Of a stretch of DNA of 64,000 nt, positions 31,850 to 42,899 are shown piece by piece (position 1 is the stretch's first letter; every line of letters begins with the position of its first letter). Position numbers and translations under genes: made by a program. The stretch comes from Choristoneura fumiferana (taxonomy: Eukaryota; Arthropoda; Insecta; Lepidoptera; Tortricidae). The notes beneath the pieces were generated by a model. The model was not told the origin of the DNA, ran no database searches, and saw only the letters and a program-made list of their open reading frames with translations. The stretch lies in NCBI RefSeq assembly GCF_025370935.1, contig NC_133496.1, forward strand, positions 11,238,493 to 11,302,492, read 5' to 3'.

Positions 31850-31977
31850 TAGTCTGTCAAAAAAGAGAAGAAATTAAAAAACACTGTAGTGTCATCCCTT
31901 TCAAACCCTGTCAAACCAAAAAGGGAGGACACTACAGTGCTGCCACTTTTTAGTTTCTTCTCTTTTTTAACAGACTA
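31850..31977. mobile_element. Mariner-type MITE, left copy only
   Basis: A 128-base near-perfect snapback, TAGTCTGTCAAAAAAGAGAAG opposite AGAAGAGAAAAAATTGTC-type arms (left end TAGTCTGTC, right end ACAGACTA), with TA on both sides. The right copy has a LINE fragment here instead. Confidence 0.7.
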
Positions 31978-31984
31978 TACCTAA

Positions 31985-33600
31985 CTTTGATTTTGACTTT
32001 GATAAAATAAAAAACTTACATAAAATAAAAATAGAACCTAAAACTAAAACATTTTTTTATATTATACTCGTACTTACCTACTTCAAGTAAACAATTAGGT
32101 ACCAAATAAGTACCTACTTACCGAACGTTCCTTTAAAACAAAGTTAGTTTTTTAAGAGAAAAAAAAACAACTAACTATTCTCGTAATGGGCGTTTTAGAC
32201 TGTTTTTAAACGCTTAATTAAACTATAGTCTGTGGCTAAATTATAAAACGGTCACCCATTTACTACAAAAATGTTTGGTCATGCATTGAGTAGGTACCTA
32301 TGCTATACCTACAAATAGGTACTACCTATACCTATATTAGACGTATTTTTGTAATAAAAAACCGGTAAATTTTATTATTTATTTATTTACAAGGTAACTG
32401 AAAATCATTCCTGAATATTTCGGAACTTTGCTGGGTTAATTCGACTGAACATTCGGGTGTTTCATAGGAATTTTTGGTTCAATATCTTTGAACTTCGAAC
32501 ATCCAAATGTATGGAAACATTTGTAGTCGGCCAACATAAAAAAAACATGAAAAATAATTATTACAAGAAATTCTGAAATATTTCGGAATAATTTTGTGGC
32601 ACCTTGCAGATGTAAAATTTGAACAAAAGTCACGTGATATATTAAAATAATGTTTCTATGTTATAATGTATGCGTCGTACATGTTTGAGATGAGTTTATT
32701 GAAAAAACTTTTCATTGCACCTATTTACATAGGTACACACAGTATAACAAGTTTTCCCTACAGTAGGCCGACGCCTTTGATGTTGAGCGATATCGCAGCC
32801 TGTATAGGTATTTAGGCAAGTAAGGAAGGGTTGTCACAAATTTAAGATTTGGAAGGTAGATGTCTTTTACGAATCGGTACATATTGGTATTGCGAAATTA
32901 TATAAAACAAAATAGGTGTGGCATACTTACTCGGGGCAAGAAGTATCAAAATATATACTTTTTTTTTGTTTTTTTTTCTACATAATATACTTTCATTTCT
33001 ATGAAAACTGACCTTAATAATGTTAGTAACCGACAAATACTCACGCCCCGCACGATTGCCTCTGTCTAGACGTCTCCATCGGATTACTGTAGGGAAACTT
33101 GTTATACTGTGACTTACATAATGTAATGCCCCCTAATGTATGCAATGCAATGTATCTTGCGCCTTCATATATTATTAAGAAATAAATTATAAGTTGATTT
33201 TATAATGTGTAGGTATTATTTGAATAAATCTTGAGATATTTTAAGATTCTAGTCTACATACGTTGAACGCCCAAGAACCTTTATTAGATGAACATAGATA
33301 AATAATGTCGTTGCTAAACTATAAGTATTCATGGACTAGCTAGGTATCAGAAATAGACTGAAGATGAAATAACAGTTAGCAAGAAAAGGCAAAAAAAGGC
33401 GAACTTGTTCCTAGGATCCTTGATCTTTTCCAGTTAAACTTTGCACGATTGAAGTGTTTGCAGTTTTTTTTAAGTTCCGAAGGTCCGAGGATATCTCCGA
33501 TAAGATTTAAAAAAAACTTCGACCATAATGAAAAAACCCGTGAAAACCAAAAACGGTTTGATAACCGCATCGACGGATTTAAACCGGTTAACCGTTTTTT
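31985..33600. other. No supported gene
   Basis: AT-rich, collinear with 46845-48400. Nothing coding was recognised; mononucleotide-run length differences distinguish the copies. Confidence 0.4.
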
Positions 33601-33607
33601 GCAAACC

Positions 33608-33893
33608 ATTTATTTTTTTTTTTTTTATTTTTAACTGGATGGCAAACGAGCAAGTGGTCTCCTGATGATAAGAGATCACCACCGCCATACACACCTGCAA
33701 CACCAGGGGGATTGCAGATGCGTTGCCAACCTAGAGGCTAAGATGGGATACCTCAAGTGCCAGTAATTTCACCGGCTGTCTTACTCTCACGCCGAAACAC
33801 AACAGTGCAAGCAGTGCTGTTTCACGGCAGGATTAGCGAGCAAGATGGTGGTAGCAATCCGGGTGGACCTTGCACAAGGTCCTACCACCTGCA
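33608..33893 (-). mobile_element. 3' end of a non-LTR retrotransposon (left copy)
   Basis: The A/T tail, ACTGGATGGCAAACGAGCAA, through GGACCTTGCACAAGGTCCTA is the complement of 5467-5747. The insertion predates the duplication because 48402-48687 has it at the same point. Confidence 0.6.
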
Positions 33894-34169
33894 AAATTTG
33901 AAATTAAGTACTTATTAGACGATGATTTTACTATTCTTGGTTGGGTGTTAACGGCGTAATTTTGCGAGATTTAAATGGGTATTTAAATATACTCTGTACT
34001 TTTTTAATTATTTTTAATCTATGAATTCAATTATTCTTGGGGTTGGTTTGATTTACTTTTGTTCAGTTTTAAAATCCTGCAATTGTGTCACAACCAACCA
34101 TAATCTACTTCCTCTTGCAGATTATGACTTCATAATACGCTAATAAGCATAATAACGCTTGTATTTAAT

Positions 34170-34414
34170 TTAGTTTGGACAGGATGCAGAAATTGACAAA
34201 CACATAACACATATTAAACACTCAGCCGCACCTTGGATGGCTTAGATAACAAGCATAATCGGTACATTTACAATTACAACAATCACGTCGATTCAAGATC
34301 ACGCCAGATTTTCGTTCTCTTCAATTTCTTCGATTCTTGGCTGCTGCGTCACAACACTAGCGGTGTCACCGTCTTTTGTTTCTGAATTTTAAAAGCGCGG
34401 GAAGTTCGTTCCAT
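34170..34414 (-). pseudogene. Cysteine-tailed gene, frameshifted left copy
   Basis: Counterpart of the intact gene at 48964-49209. The ATG (complement of 34412-34414) and ERTSRAFK are kept. One base is then missing (TTTAAAATTC versus TTTAAAGATTC), and the new frame reaches TGA within about 22 codons. Further single-base differences occur downstream (for example an extra base in GGCTTAGATAAC). Either the gene is dead in this copy or the indels are consensus errors; the gap ~120 bases away makes local assembly quality doubtful. Confidence 0.7.
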
Positions 34415-34534
34415 TTTTTCTTTTCTTCTTTTTTTAATCGTATTCTGCCAATAGGTAGGTAACTGATGATTGAGAGCAGGCTAGAGTCGGACTTTTATTG
34501 TCAAAAGTGGTTCCAAGGTCCAGTGTTTTTTTTT

Positions 34535-34634
34535 NNNNNNNNNNNNNNNNNNNNNNNNNNNNNNNNNNNNNNNNNNNNNNNNNNNNNNNNNNNNNNNNNN
34601 NNNNNNNNNNNNNNNNNNNNNNNNNNNNNNNNNN
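34535..34634. other. Assembly gap, exactly 100 N
   Basis: A run of 100 N, the conventional placeholder for a gap of unknown size. True distance and even order across it are not established by the sequence. Confidence 0.99.
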
Positions 34635-36846
34635 ATGCCAAGCGATGCGAATCGATGCAAGCGATGCCAAGCGATGCCAAGCGATGCGAAGCGATGCGAA
34701 GCGATGCAAGCGATGCGAAGCGATGCGAAGCGATGCAAGCGATGCGAAGCGATGCGAAGCGATGCGAAGCGATGCCATGCGAAAGATGCGATGCGAAGCG
34801 ATGCGATGCGATGCGATGCCAAGCGATGCAAGCGACGCCAAGCGACGCCAAGCGACGCCAAGCGACGCCCAAGCGACGCCAAGCGACGCCAAGCGACGCC
34901 AAGCGATGCGAAGCGATGCCAAGCGATGCGAAGCGATGCCAAGCGATGCGATCGATGCAAGCGATGCCAAGCGATGCCAAGCGATGCCAAGCGATGCGAA
35001 GCGATGCGATGCGATGCGATGCCAAGCGATGCCAAGCGACGCAAGCGACGCCAAGCGACGCCAAGCGACGCCAAGCGACGCCAAGCGACGCCAAGCGACG
35101 CCAAGCGACGCAAGCGACGCCAAGCGACGCCAAGCGACGCCAAGCGACGCCAAGCGACGCCAAGCGACGCCAAGCGACGCCAAGCGACGCCAAGCGACGC
35201 GAACCGATGCGAAGCGATGCCAACCGATGCGAAGCGATGCCAAGCGATGCCAAGCGATGCCAAGCGATGCCAAGCGATGCGAAGCGATGCGAAGCGATGC
35301 GATGCGATGCCAAGCGACGCCAAGCGACGCCAAGCGACGCCAAGCGACGCCAAGCGACGCCAAGCGACGCCAAGCGACGCCAAGCGACGCCAAGCGACGC
35401 CAAGCGCCGCCAAGCGACGCCAAGCGACGCCAAGCGACGCCAAGCGACGCCAAGCGACGCCAAGCGACGCCAAGCGACGCGAACCGATGCGAAGCGATGC
35501 CAAGCGATGCGAAGCGATGCCAAGCGATGCCAAGCGATGCCAAGCGATGCAAGCGATGCCAAGCGATGCGAAGCGATGCGATGCGATGCCAAGCGACGCA
35601 AGCGACGCCAAGCGATGCCAAGCGACGCCAAGCGACGCCAAGCGACGCAAGCGACGCCAAGCGACGCCAAGCGACGCCAAGCGCCGCCAAGTGACGCCAA
35701 GCGACGCCAAGCGACGCCAAGCGACGCAAGCGACGCCAAGCGACGCCAAGCGCCGCCAAGCGACGCCAAGCGCCACCAAGCGACGCCAAGCGACGCCAGC
35801 GACGCCAAGCGACGCCAAGCGACGCCAAGCGACGCCAAGCGACGCCAAGCGACGCCAAGCGACGCCAAGCGACGCCAAGCGACGCCAAGCGACGCAAGCG
35901 ACGCCAAGAGACGCCAAGCGACGCAAGCGACGCCAAGCGATGCGAAGCGATGCCAAGCGATGCGAAGCGATGCCAAGCGATGCGAATCGATGCCAAGCGA
36001 TGCAAGCGATGCCAAGCGATGCCAAGCGATGCGAAGCGATGCAAGTGATGCGAAGCGATGCCAAGCGATGCGAAGCGATGCGATGCGATGCGAAGCGATG
36101 CCATGCGAAACGATGCGATGCGAAGCGATGCGATGCGATGCGATGCCAAGCGATGCCAAGCGACGCCAAGCGACGCCAAGCGACGCCAAGCGACGCCAAG
36201 CGATGCGAAGCGATGCCAAGCGATGCGAAGCGATGCCAAGCGATGCGAATCGATGCCAAGCGATGCCAAGCGATGCAAGCGATGCCAAGCGATGCGAAGC
36301 GATGCCAAGCGATGCGAAGCGATGCGAAGCGATGCGAAGCGATGCCATGCGAAACGATGCGATGCGAAGCGATGCGATGCGATGCGATGCCAAGCGATGC
36401 CAGGCGACGCCAAGCGACGCCAAGCGACGCCAAGCGACGCCAAGCGACGCCAAGCGACGCCAAGCGACGCCAAGCGACGCCAAGCGACGCCAAGCGACGC
36501 GAACCGATGCGAAGCGATGCCAACCGATGCGAAGCGATGCCAAGCGATGCCAAGCGATGCAAAGCGATGCCAAGCGATGCGAAGCGATGCGAAGCGATGC
36601 CAAGCGATGCGAAGCGATGCCAAGCGATGCGAAGCGATGCCAAGCGATGCGAAGCGATGCCAAGCGATGCGAATCGATGCCAAGCGATGCGAAGCGATGC
36701 CAAGCGATGCGAAGCGATGCCAAGCGATGCGAAGCGATGCGAAGCGATGCAAAGCGATGCGAAGCGATGCGATGCGAAGCGATGCGATGCGATGCGAAGC
36801 GATGCCATGCGAAACGATGCGATGCGAAGCGATGCGATGCGATGGA
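34635..36846. repeat. Decamer satellite array (GCGATGCCAA/GCGATGCGAA/GCGACGCCAA)
   Basis: About 2.2 kb of a 10-bp unit in three main variants, plus 9-bp (GCGATGCAA) and 5-bp (GCGAT) contractions. Runs of the GACGCC type alternate with runs of GATGCG/GATGCC, and longer motifs such as GATGCCATGCGAAA recur (near 34778, 36086, 36344, 36803), indicating higher-order units. No stop codon occurs in any frame of the unit on either strand, so 700-850-codon open frames exist in several frames on both strands. They are artefacts of the repeat and of N translation. The left edge is lost in the gap. Confidence 0.95.
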
Positions 36847-36868
36847 TGGATGGATGGATGGATGGATG
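36841..36868. repeat. GGAT microsatellite at the satellite edge
   Basis: About seven GGAT units join the decamer array to the following element. Confidence 0.9.
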
Positions 36869-36888
36869 AAAAATATTTCCTCACATTG

Positions 36889-37210
36889 TTTGAGAAAAGC
36901 ACTATACAAGCCTCGGCCAGAACAGGGATTGCTGGACTCGTTCTATCCGGCCTCGTCTACGACTCGGCCGTCTACCCGAACTCGTCCATCAATCCCTTAC
37001 TTCATGCCTCTGCAGTAAAGTACTATTATGCACCCAAGACTCGAGAACAGATATTCGTATTTCTCATACAAATATCTACCCCTATAAATTTCACCTTGAT
37101 ACCTCCACGCGTTCCTGAGAAAAAGCGTCTTAACAGAAAGACAGACGGACAGAAGGACAAAAGTGATCCTACAAGGGTTCCGTTTTCCTTTGAGGTACGG
37201 AACCCTAAAA
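36889..37210 (+). mobile_element. Conserved end of a tandem-repeat-carrying element (copy 2)
   Basis: TTGAGAAAAGCACTATACAA, GCAGTAAAGTACTATTATGC and GATACCTCCACGCGTTCCTG match the modules after the CAT array at 15361-15560. It then runs into GACAGACGGACAGAAGGACA and ends GTACGGAACCCTAAAAA like the GACA-type elements. Confidence 0.65.
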
Positions 37211-37269
37211 ACGACGAGGAATGCGCGTATTGCGCGTGCATACTCGCTCGATAAATGAGGATAATCTGC

Positions 37270-37505
37270 CATTTAACGTTACCCAAGCTTACCGGTAAAT
37301 AGTATATAAATACCGTTAAAATGATTTAACGATACTTTTGAATTAACGTTAATTTAATGAATAGCTATAACGTTACCATTTTTATACCGGTAAAAAGTTG
37401 TATAAGTAACGGTAAATCGTTAAACGTTAATTATGATTTAACGTTAAATCTGTTTGACAGTTGGTACCGTTACCATTTTTTAACGGTATTTGAAGCCCTG
37501 GTTTG
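37270..37505. repeat. AACGTTA-rich block
   Basis: Many TAACGTTA, ACCGGTAAA and ACCGTTA motifs in both orientations (TACCGGTAAA, TTAACGTTAA). Possibly a decayed short inverted-repeat element. Confidence 0.45.
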
Positions 37506-37509
37506 AAGC

Positions 37510-38088
37510 ACGATACCGAGTAAAGCTAGTGAATTAAGGCCTTTTAAATGCGACCTTACTACAAAGCATTAAGTTAGAATTCCGTTTGCATTCTTGTGGC
37601 CAAATTGAGAGAGCGAGATAGTTAATATTAGCAAATTTCTCGCGCGGACCTCATTACGCGCCGCGTGGACATGTAGCAACTGGTTCTCCGTTTATAATTA
37701 GTTTTTAAATACTAAAAGTGCCTGGATTTGTATAAAAAGTGGACAGTGTACTATAAAAATTATTTTTTAGTATATCAGTTATTATTTTTAACAAAACTTG
37801 TATAGTTTTTTCACAGTACGTTGTGAAAGCCGGTCAAAAAGTTATCATTTTCAAAAATTTGACGCCGCAACGGTATCACCAAATTAAACAAGATAGTTAA
37901 AGATAGAGTGAAATTTAATTAAAACGCGTGTATTTTAATTATTTACTGCATGTACTATGTGTGAATAATTCATAATTAATAAAGTTGCAGTTCATAAGCA
38001 ACGTTAGTTTATTATTTTGGGGGTCTTTATCACCAAATTACATGAGTTATTTTTTTTTACTTTTCATTGTAATTTTTAATTTTCAGAA
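37510..38088. other. Non-coding sequence with CACCAAATTA motifs
   Basis: ATCACCAAATTA occurs near 37875 and 38031 and again near 38976 and 39151, outside this interval. Immediately before 38089 there is a plausible splice acceptor (TTTTTAATTTTCAG). Confidence 0.35.
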
Positions 38089-38226
38089 ATGGATGACGAT
38101 AAAATAAAAAGAAAAAAACGCGAGTATAATGAATCTAAAAAAATAAAATCAGCCATTGAAAACGTATTGGAGTCAAACGTGACATTATACATATGTATAG
38201 GCATCGGCGGTTTAATTTTTCTGTAA
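38089..38226 (+). CDS. Candidate 45-codon ORF or first coding exon
   Basis: ATG to TAA, directly after an acceptor-like TTTTAATTTTCAG|AA. The product starts MDDDKIKRKKREYNESKKIK (acidic then strongly basic, nuclear-signal-like) and, if read to the stop, ends in a hydrophobic stretch (LYICIGIGGLIFL). A donor-like ATAT|gtatag near 38194-38201 would instead make it an exon and remove the hydrophobic end. No family was recognised; short length makes chance possible. Confidence 0.3.
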   Translation: MDDDKIKRKKREYNESKKIKSAIENVLESNVTLYICIGIGGLIFL

Positions 38227-38374
38227 AAAGTTTTTATTTTATATTTTTCCCATCCTTAGGGTAGGTTTTTTTTCCAATTTATATGGACCAACTTCAAGGT
38301 TCAACTTCAACCCTTTCCAATAAAAAAATAATTATCAAAATCGAACTACTCTGTAAAAAGTTATGCGTGGTCAT

Positions 38375-38440
38375 ACATTAAAAAAAAATTCGAGTCGACT
38401 TGAGAACCTCCTCCGTTTTTTTTTCGTCGGTTGAAAATGG
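38375..38440 (-). repeat. Dispersed repeat fragment
   Basis: GAGAACCTCCTCCGTTTTTT..GTCGGTTGAAAA is the complement of TTTTCAACCGACTTCAAAAA at 28964-29000 and its counterpart near 44220. Confidence 0.5.
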
Positions 38441-38609
38441 CGCAGATTGGATGAATTGTTAATTTTGCATGAAGCCGTATCACCTCCATTGCCAGAGTCA
38501 AGAAAGTTGATAATGATAAGAACCAAAAAATATTTATGTGTGATGCATGTAGTAGGGTCGACAATTCCAGATTTCATATTAAATGGCATTGACGGATCAC
38601 TCGCGTCTT

Positions 38610-39170
38610 AAATCGAGTTTAGCTCGACATGTTCAGGCTAATCCGTAGCCTTCCTCCCAGGAGCGTTTTCAACGTCATTTAGGTTGGAACTGTCAAATGT
38701 AGGGTAGCACACAACACTAACAACATCGCTCTACAAAGGTACGTTCGCACTATGAGTGAGTCACACGGTAGTTAAATGTTCAAAATGAATAGATTTCATT
38801 GTTTATTACAAAATATATACCCACGTGCAATTTATTTTAATACTAATAATATTGTTTCCAAATATATTTTAAATAAACTTCATTATACCTAATTAGGTGA
38901 TAAAAAAAAATTAAAACTTGTGTAATTTGGTTATAGTCTAATTAGAGTAGTACGTATCACCGACTTAAGGTGATTGTCACCAAATTAGCGGTGTTCGGGC
39001 AGTTGAAGAAATGTGGATTATGAACAGTATTATTTATATTTAATTAAGATTTAAAGGCATGATTATGCAATAACAGGACAGTCTGCAGTTCCTATAAAAG
39101 TACAGACATTGATTGATAATAACATGGACTTTTATTCAAAATTCGATTTTATCACCAAATTAGATGAGAT
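38610..39170. other. No supported gene
   Basis: AT-rich; two more CACCAAATTA motifs. It directly precedes the right duplicated copy and does not resemble the DNA that precedes the left copy. Confidence 0.4.
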
Positions 39171-39705
39171 CACCCTACTATTTTATACGAGAGCGACAGA
39201 GATGGTACGATTTGAGCTTCGATTTTCGAACTTCGAAGTAGGTAGGCTCTCAGTAGGGCTACTACTAAATTCGGAAATCGACGCTCGTATCGTACCGTCC
39301 CTCTCACTCTCGTATGAAATAATATTAGCAACAGCGGGACGGTAAGATACGATACGAACTTTGATTTCAAGTACTTATTATTTTATATCTTACTTACAAA
39401 TATTTCGAATTTTCTCAACAATTTTTATATTTAAAAAATGTTTCATGTCTTTTGGCCATTAATTTTTCCCGTATGAATAAATAAATAAAAAACAAGTTAG
39501 TTAAGCTATCTTAGGTTAGTTCTTTTTTATGTATGTATACTCATAATTGTATAACTTTAATTTAATTAAAGTATATTATTTTTTTATTATGAATAAGCTG
39601 AGTCACTGTTAGACTCTATGGATGACATTGCCTTTATCTACCTCTGACGTAAAAAAAGCAGTCACTGTCAGACTGTCAGCCAAGTGTCAGTGTCAGACTG
39701 ACCTG

Positions 39706-39833
39706 CTGGGCTACTACGAAACTCGAAACTCGAAGTTCGTGTCGTGCTGTCCTCTGACACTTACACTATTTAACACGAGAGCGAGAGGGACCGCACGACA
39801 CGAACTTCGAGTTTCGAGTTTGACTGAGCCCTG
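39706..39833. mobile_element. Foldback element of the GGGCTACTACGAA family, right copy only
   Basis: GGGCTACTACGAAACTCGAA and its inverse ACTTCGAGTTTCGAGTTTGA close a ~128-base snapback. The left copy reads GACCTGACTGACC at this point (near 24555), an empty site. A CTG repeat at both edges may be the target duplication. Confidence 0.7.
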
Positions 39834-40132
39834 CTGACTGACCAAAGAAAGACTTGGACTTTGGAGTGGACTGACCAACACCAACAGCATATCACATCAC
39901 AACTTATCTGTGAATCAGACCAAGCAATACTACACTACTTGAGCGAAATATTATTTTTTTTGATTCACAGATAAGTTGGTCAATCTGTAGTACGAACGAG
40001 CGACGAGTCAATAAAAATAAATAAATAGCGTTCGTCAACCAAACTTCAAACAGTCAAGAGGAATTAGAAACTAAAGGCGGCTGTGTCCTACGACTTTTTA
40101 ATCATAATCGTTTCAATATTTTACTTAAAATA

Positions 40133-40614
40133 ATGTCGAATCCAGTTGTTACATCGCAACCAACACCATCCGCGCCTTTGGGTGAGAAAGTGCATCAGAA
40201 AAAATGATACCGAGCGCACCACCAATAGAATCCGTCGTTTTACCACAACCTATAAACTCTGCGATCTCTGAACGAATGTATGCTGAAGTTATGCAAAGAA
40301 GGGTGCAAAGGAATCACGACTTCTGTTGCTTTGCGTGTGCGGACTCATGCGCAGACGATACATGGTGCTGGTATATAATGTGTCGAATGTATTGTCAATG
40401 CCTCGGGATTTGCTGTGAAAGTTGTGCCAATTGTTTGGATTCGTGCGGAGAAGGTTGTGCAAATTGTATGCAGGGTTGTTGTGAGAGTGATCAGGGTGGG
40501 AACGATGGGTGCTGCAGTGGCAGTGGTGGGGAGGTTGGGGGTACCAACGATGACTGTTGCACAGGTGGCGATGGAGATGGCTGCGATTGTGATTGTGGTG
40601 GATGCTTTGATTAG
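40133..40614 (+). pseudogene. Cysteine-rich gene, frameshifted right copy
   Basis: Same gene as 24853-25335. One G is missing in the N-terminal part (TTGGGTGAGAAA versus TTGGGTGGAGAAA), so the ATG at 40133 reads MSNPVVTSQPTPSAPLG and stops at a TGA after 24 codons. From an in-frame ATG at 40204 the remaining 136 residues are open and differ from the left copy at six positions (for example MIPSAPPIES versus MLPSAPPVES), with the cysteine region almost unchanged. Translation from 40204 would lose the SVVT motif but keep all cysteines. Pseudogene, N-terminally shortened allele or sequencing error are all possible. Confidence 0.7.
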
Positions 40615-41923
40615 AACAATGTTTTATAACTCGGTTCTGGTTAAAAGTGTTCTTATTAACTTATAAAGCACAAAACACTGAAGGGACAGCAATATTTGAT
40701 TGTTATAGATGGATGGAAGTTATAAGCAGTGTTATTTTGACATGTAAGATCTTATAGTCAAAATACCATGCACAGGACGTATCACGCTAACACATGTGAC
40801 ATGTGTGTGTGTGTGTGTGTGTTTGTGTGTGTTAGCGTGATAAGTTCATGGTATTTTGACTATGAGTGAAAATGATGAAAGTTTTCGACGTTATATAAGA
40901 TCTTGTGGCAGTGTCGCCAACTCCTAGAAACTCGAGTTGTTGAACTCAAAATCAATCATTTCATTTTATTTTGAAAATGTATTTTTTTTTATTTTCTAAT
41001 AAATAATTTACATTATTAGAATAATCTTGAGAAGGAATTCTACTCGGGATTTAGGTTATTGTCCAGAGAGTAGACACATGCTGTGTATATGCTGTATATT
41101 TCTGTTACATATATTAATTAAAATACATAGCAAGACATTACATAAAATATATGGCATATATTGTCTCCATGATTTAGCTTGCTACAATTTTTATCCATAG
41201 TGCATTAATTACCTAATATACCTATGTTAAATCTATTTTCATATTGGATGAAGGGGCATATATTATATTAGATATTTATAATATAAGATTAAGTAAGATA
41301 TACAACACGGTTATAGGAAAAAAGGTGCTTGCAAAATACTTTTCTACTTTAAAGAGAGTCGCCATAGAGCATTTTAATTGTTATACTAATCAAAAGACTT
41401 AACAAAGCTCACAATTTTGATATAAATAATACACCACAGGTGCTCAAAAGTAATTTTTGCTCATGGCAATATTTTGAAATGTTTTCTGGAAGCTGCTTAT
41501 ATTTAAGTGAATCCTCAACTATATTTTATTTTAGATGTAGTTTCAGTAGCAACTAAATTGCTTTGGATCCTTTTTGTTAAACATCGTCCATTTTAACTTC
41601 CTTTCTGCAAAAATAGGGCTGTTACAATGTTGGATTTAAGTGTCATAAACTAATACCTGCTAGTCTTCTTAAAAACAAACTTAGTTTATATTAGATGTTA
41701 GTCTCCAATCGAATACTGGACAGACAGACAAACTTTGCCACCCACTGTTTCCATTAGTCATACTAGACTGGACAATAAATTAATTATTATAACAGTTAAA
41801 TGTAGGATTAAATATATAAAGTAACTACCTAACTTACTTAATACTTACCTACTAAATTAAATCTAAAAACACGTATTGGGTTTGATGAAAAATATTTTTT
41901 CAGTTTTAAGTATGAGGATAACC

Positions 41924-42118
41924 CCATCCCCATCCCAGCCTATACACGTCCCACTGTTGGGCACAGGCCTCCTCTCAGAACAAGAGGGCTTGGGCCATAG
42001 TTCCCACGCGGGCCCAGTGCGGATTGGGAACTTCACACGCACCATTGAATTGCTTCGCAGGTTTGTGCAGGTTTCCTCACGATGTTTTCCTTCACCGCAA
42101 AGCTCGTGGTAAATTTCA
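41924..42118 (-). mobile_element. tRNA-derived SINE family 1, head-deleted copy
   Basis: Matches 26644-26839 up to GTGGTAAATTTCA and then jumps to sequence equivalent to about 27088. The polymerase III promoter half and the right target duplication are gone. Confidence 0.75.
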
Positions 42119-42119
42119 C

Positions 42120-42215
42120 AGCAACAGTAAGGTGACATACGGACGGACAGACAGACAGACATAACGATACCATAAGGGTTCCGTTTTTGCCATTTGGCTA
42201 CGGAACCCTAAAAAG
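42120..42215 (+). mobile_element. GACA-type element, 3' piece
   Basis: GACATACGGACGGACAGACA to GGCTACGGAACCCTAAAAA; counterpart of 27087-27168. Confidence 0.5.
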
Positions 42216-42381
42216 GGCCCCGTGGTATGGTGCCCAAGTGGCTGGCAGCGCAGCACTCGTTGAATGGTGATGGCGATTAGTTGAGAGATAGCTGCCAGCC
42301 CTTTGATCTCCATTAGTGTCGACCAGGCGCTTTTGCACTATATTATCCATATAAAGTCATATTTTTTAATATAATATAGTC

Positions 42382-42604
42382 ATACTAGCTTTTGCTCGCG
42401 GCTCCGCCCGCGTGGTATTCGGTTATCGCGCGCTGTTCCCGCGGGAACTGTGCATTTTTCCGGGATAAAAAGTAGCCTTTGTCACTCTCGGGCCCATAAA
42501 CTATCTCTATGCCAAAAATCACGTCGCTCCGTCGGTCCGTTACGGCGTGAAAGACGGACAAACATACACACAAACACACACTTTCGCATTTATAGTATTA
42601 GTAT
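42382..42604 (-). repeat. Dispersed repeat, right-copy counterpart
   Basis: Counterpart of 27330-27552, from GCTTTTGCTCGCGGCTCCGC to ACTTTCGCATTTATAGTATT. Confidence 0.55.
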
Positions 42605-42899
42605 GGATTTAATATTATAAAGTCATATTTGTTATATGCTCATATTTGCCTGTCTAATGGGAACTATGTCGACTGACATTATGAAAAGTTTTTTATTTAT
42701 TTTGAATGTTCATTTGTTGTTCAATAAATCAACCATATTGCCTGCAGTTTTGCTGTGTAATATTGGTAAAAAGCAGTCTATATATTTATTATGTGCCTTG
42801 AATAATTTTGAAGTGTATGTATTGTGTGTTACAGATAAGTAACATCAACATAATTTAGCAAGGTATATTGCCATCATCTCTGGCTTTTATGTACTTACA

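Larger units (their letters stand above)
24008..34534. repeat. Duplicated segment, left copy (10.5 kb)
   Basis: Collinear with 39177-49329 throughout, including two genes, SINE, LINE tail and anonymous sequence. Similarity starts in a foldback element at about 24008. It ends in a T run exactly at the assembly gap beginning 34535, whereas the right copy continues past the equivalent point (49320 onward). Copies differ by scattered substitutions and by several transposon-sized insertions listed separately. Whether this is a true tandem duplication or two haplotypes placed in series cannot be decided from sequence alone. Confidence 0.9.

Noticed and set aside
34434..37254. Very long open frames (up to ~850 codons) on both strands across the satellite
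   Set aside because: The decamer has no stop codon in any register, and the frames also run through the 100-N gap. All repeat the same ten residues, so they are artefacts of the array.
38434..38609. 57-codon open frame without ATG
   Set aside because: No start, no splice support and no recognisable motif; length is within chance expectation.
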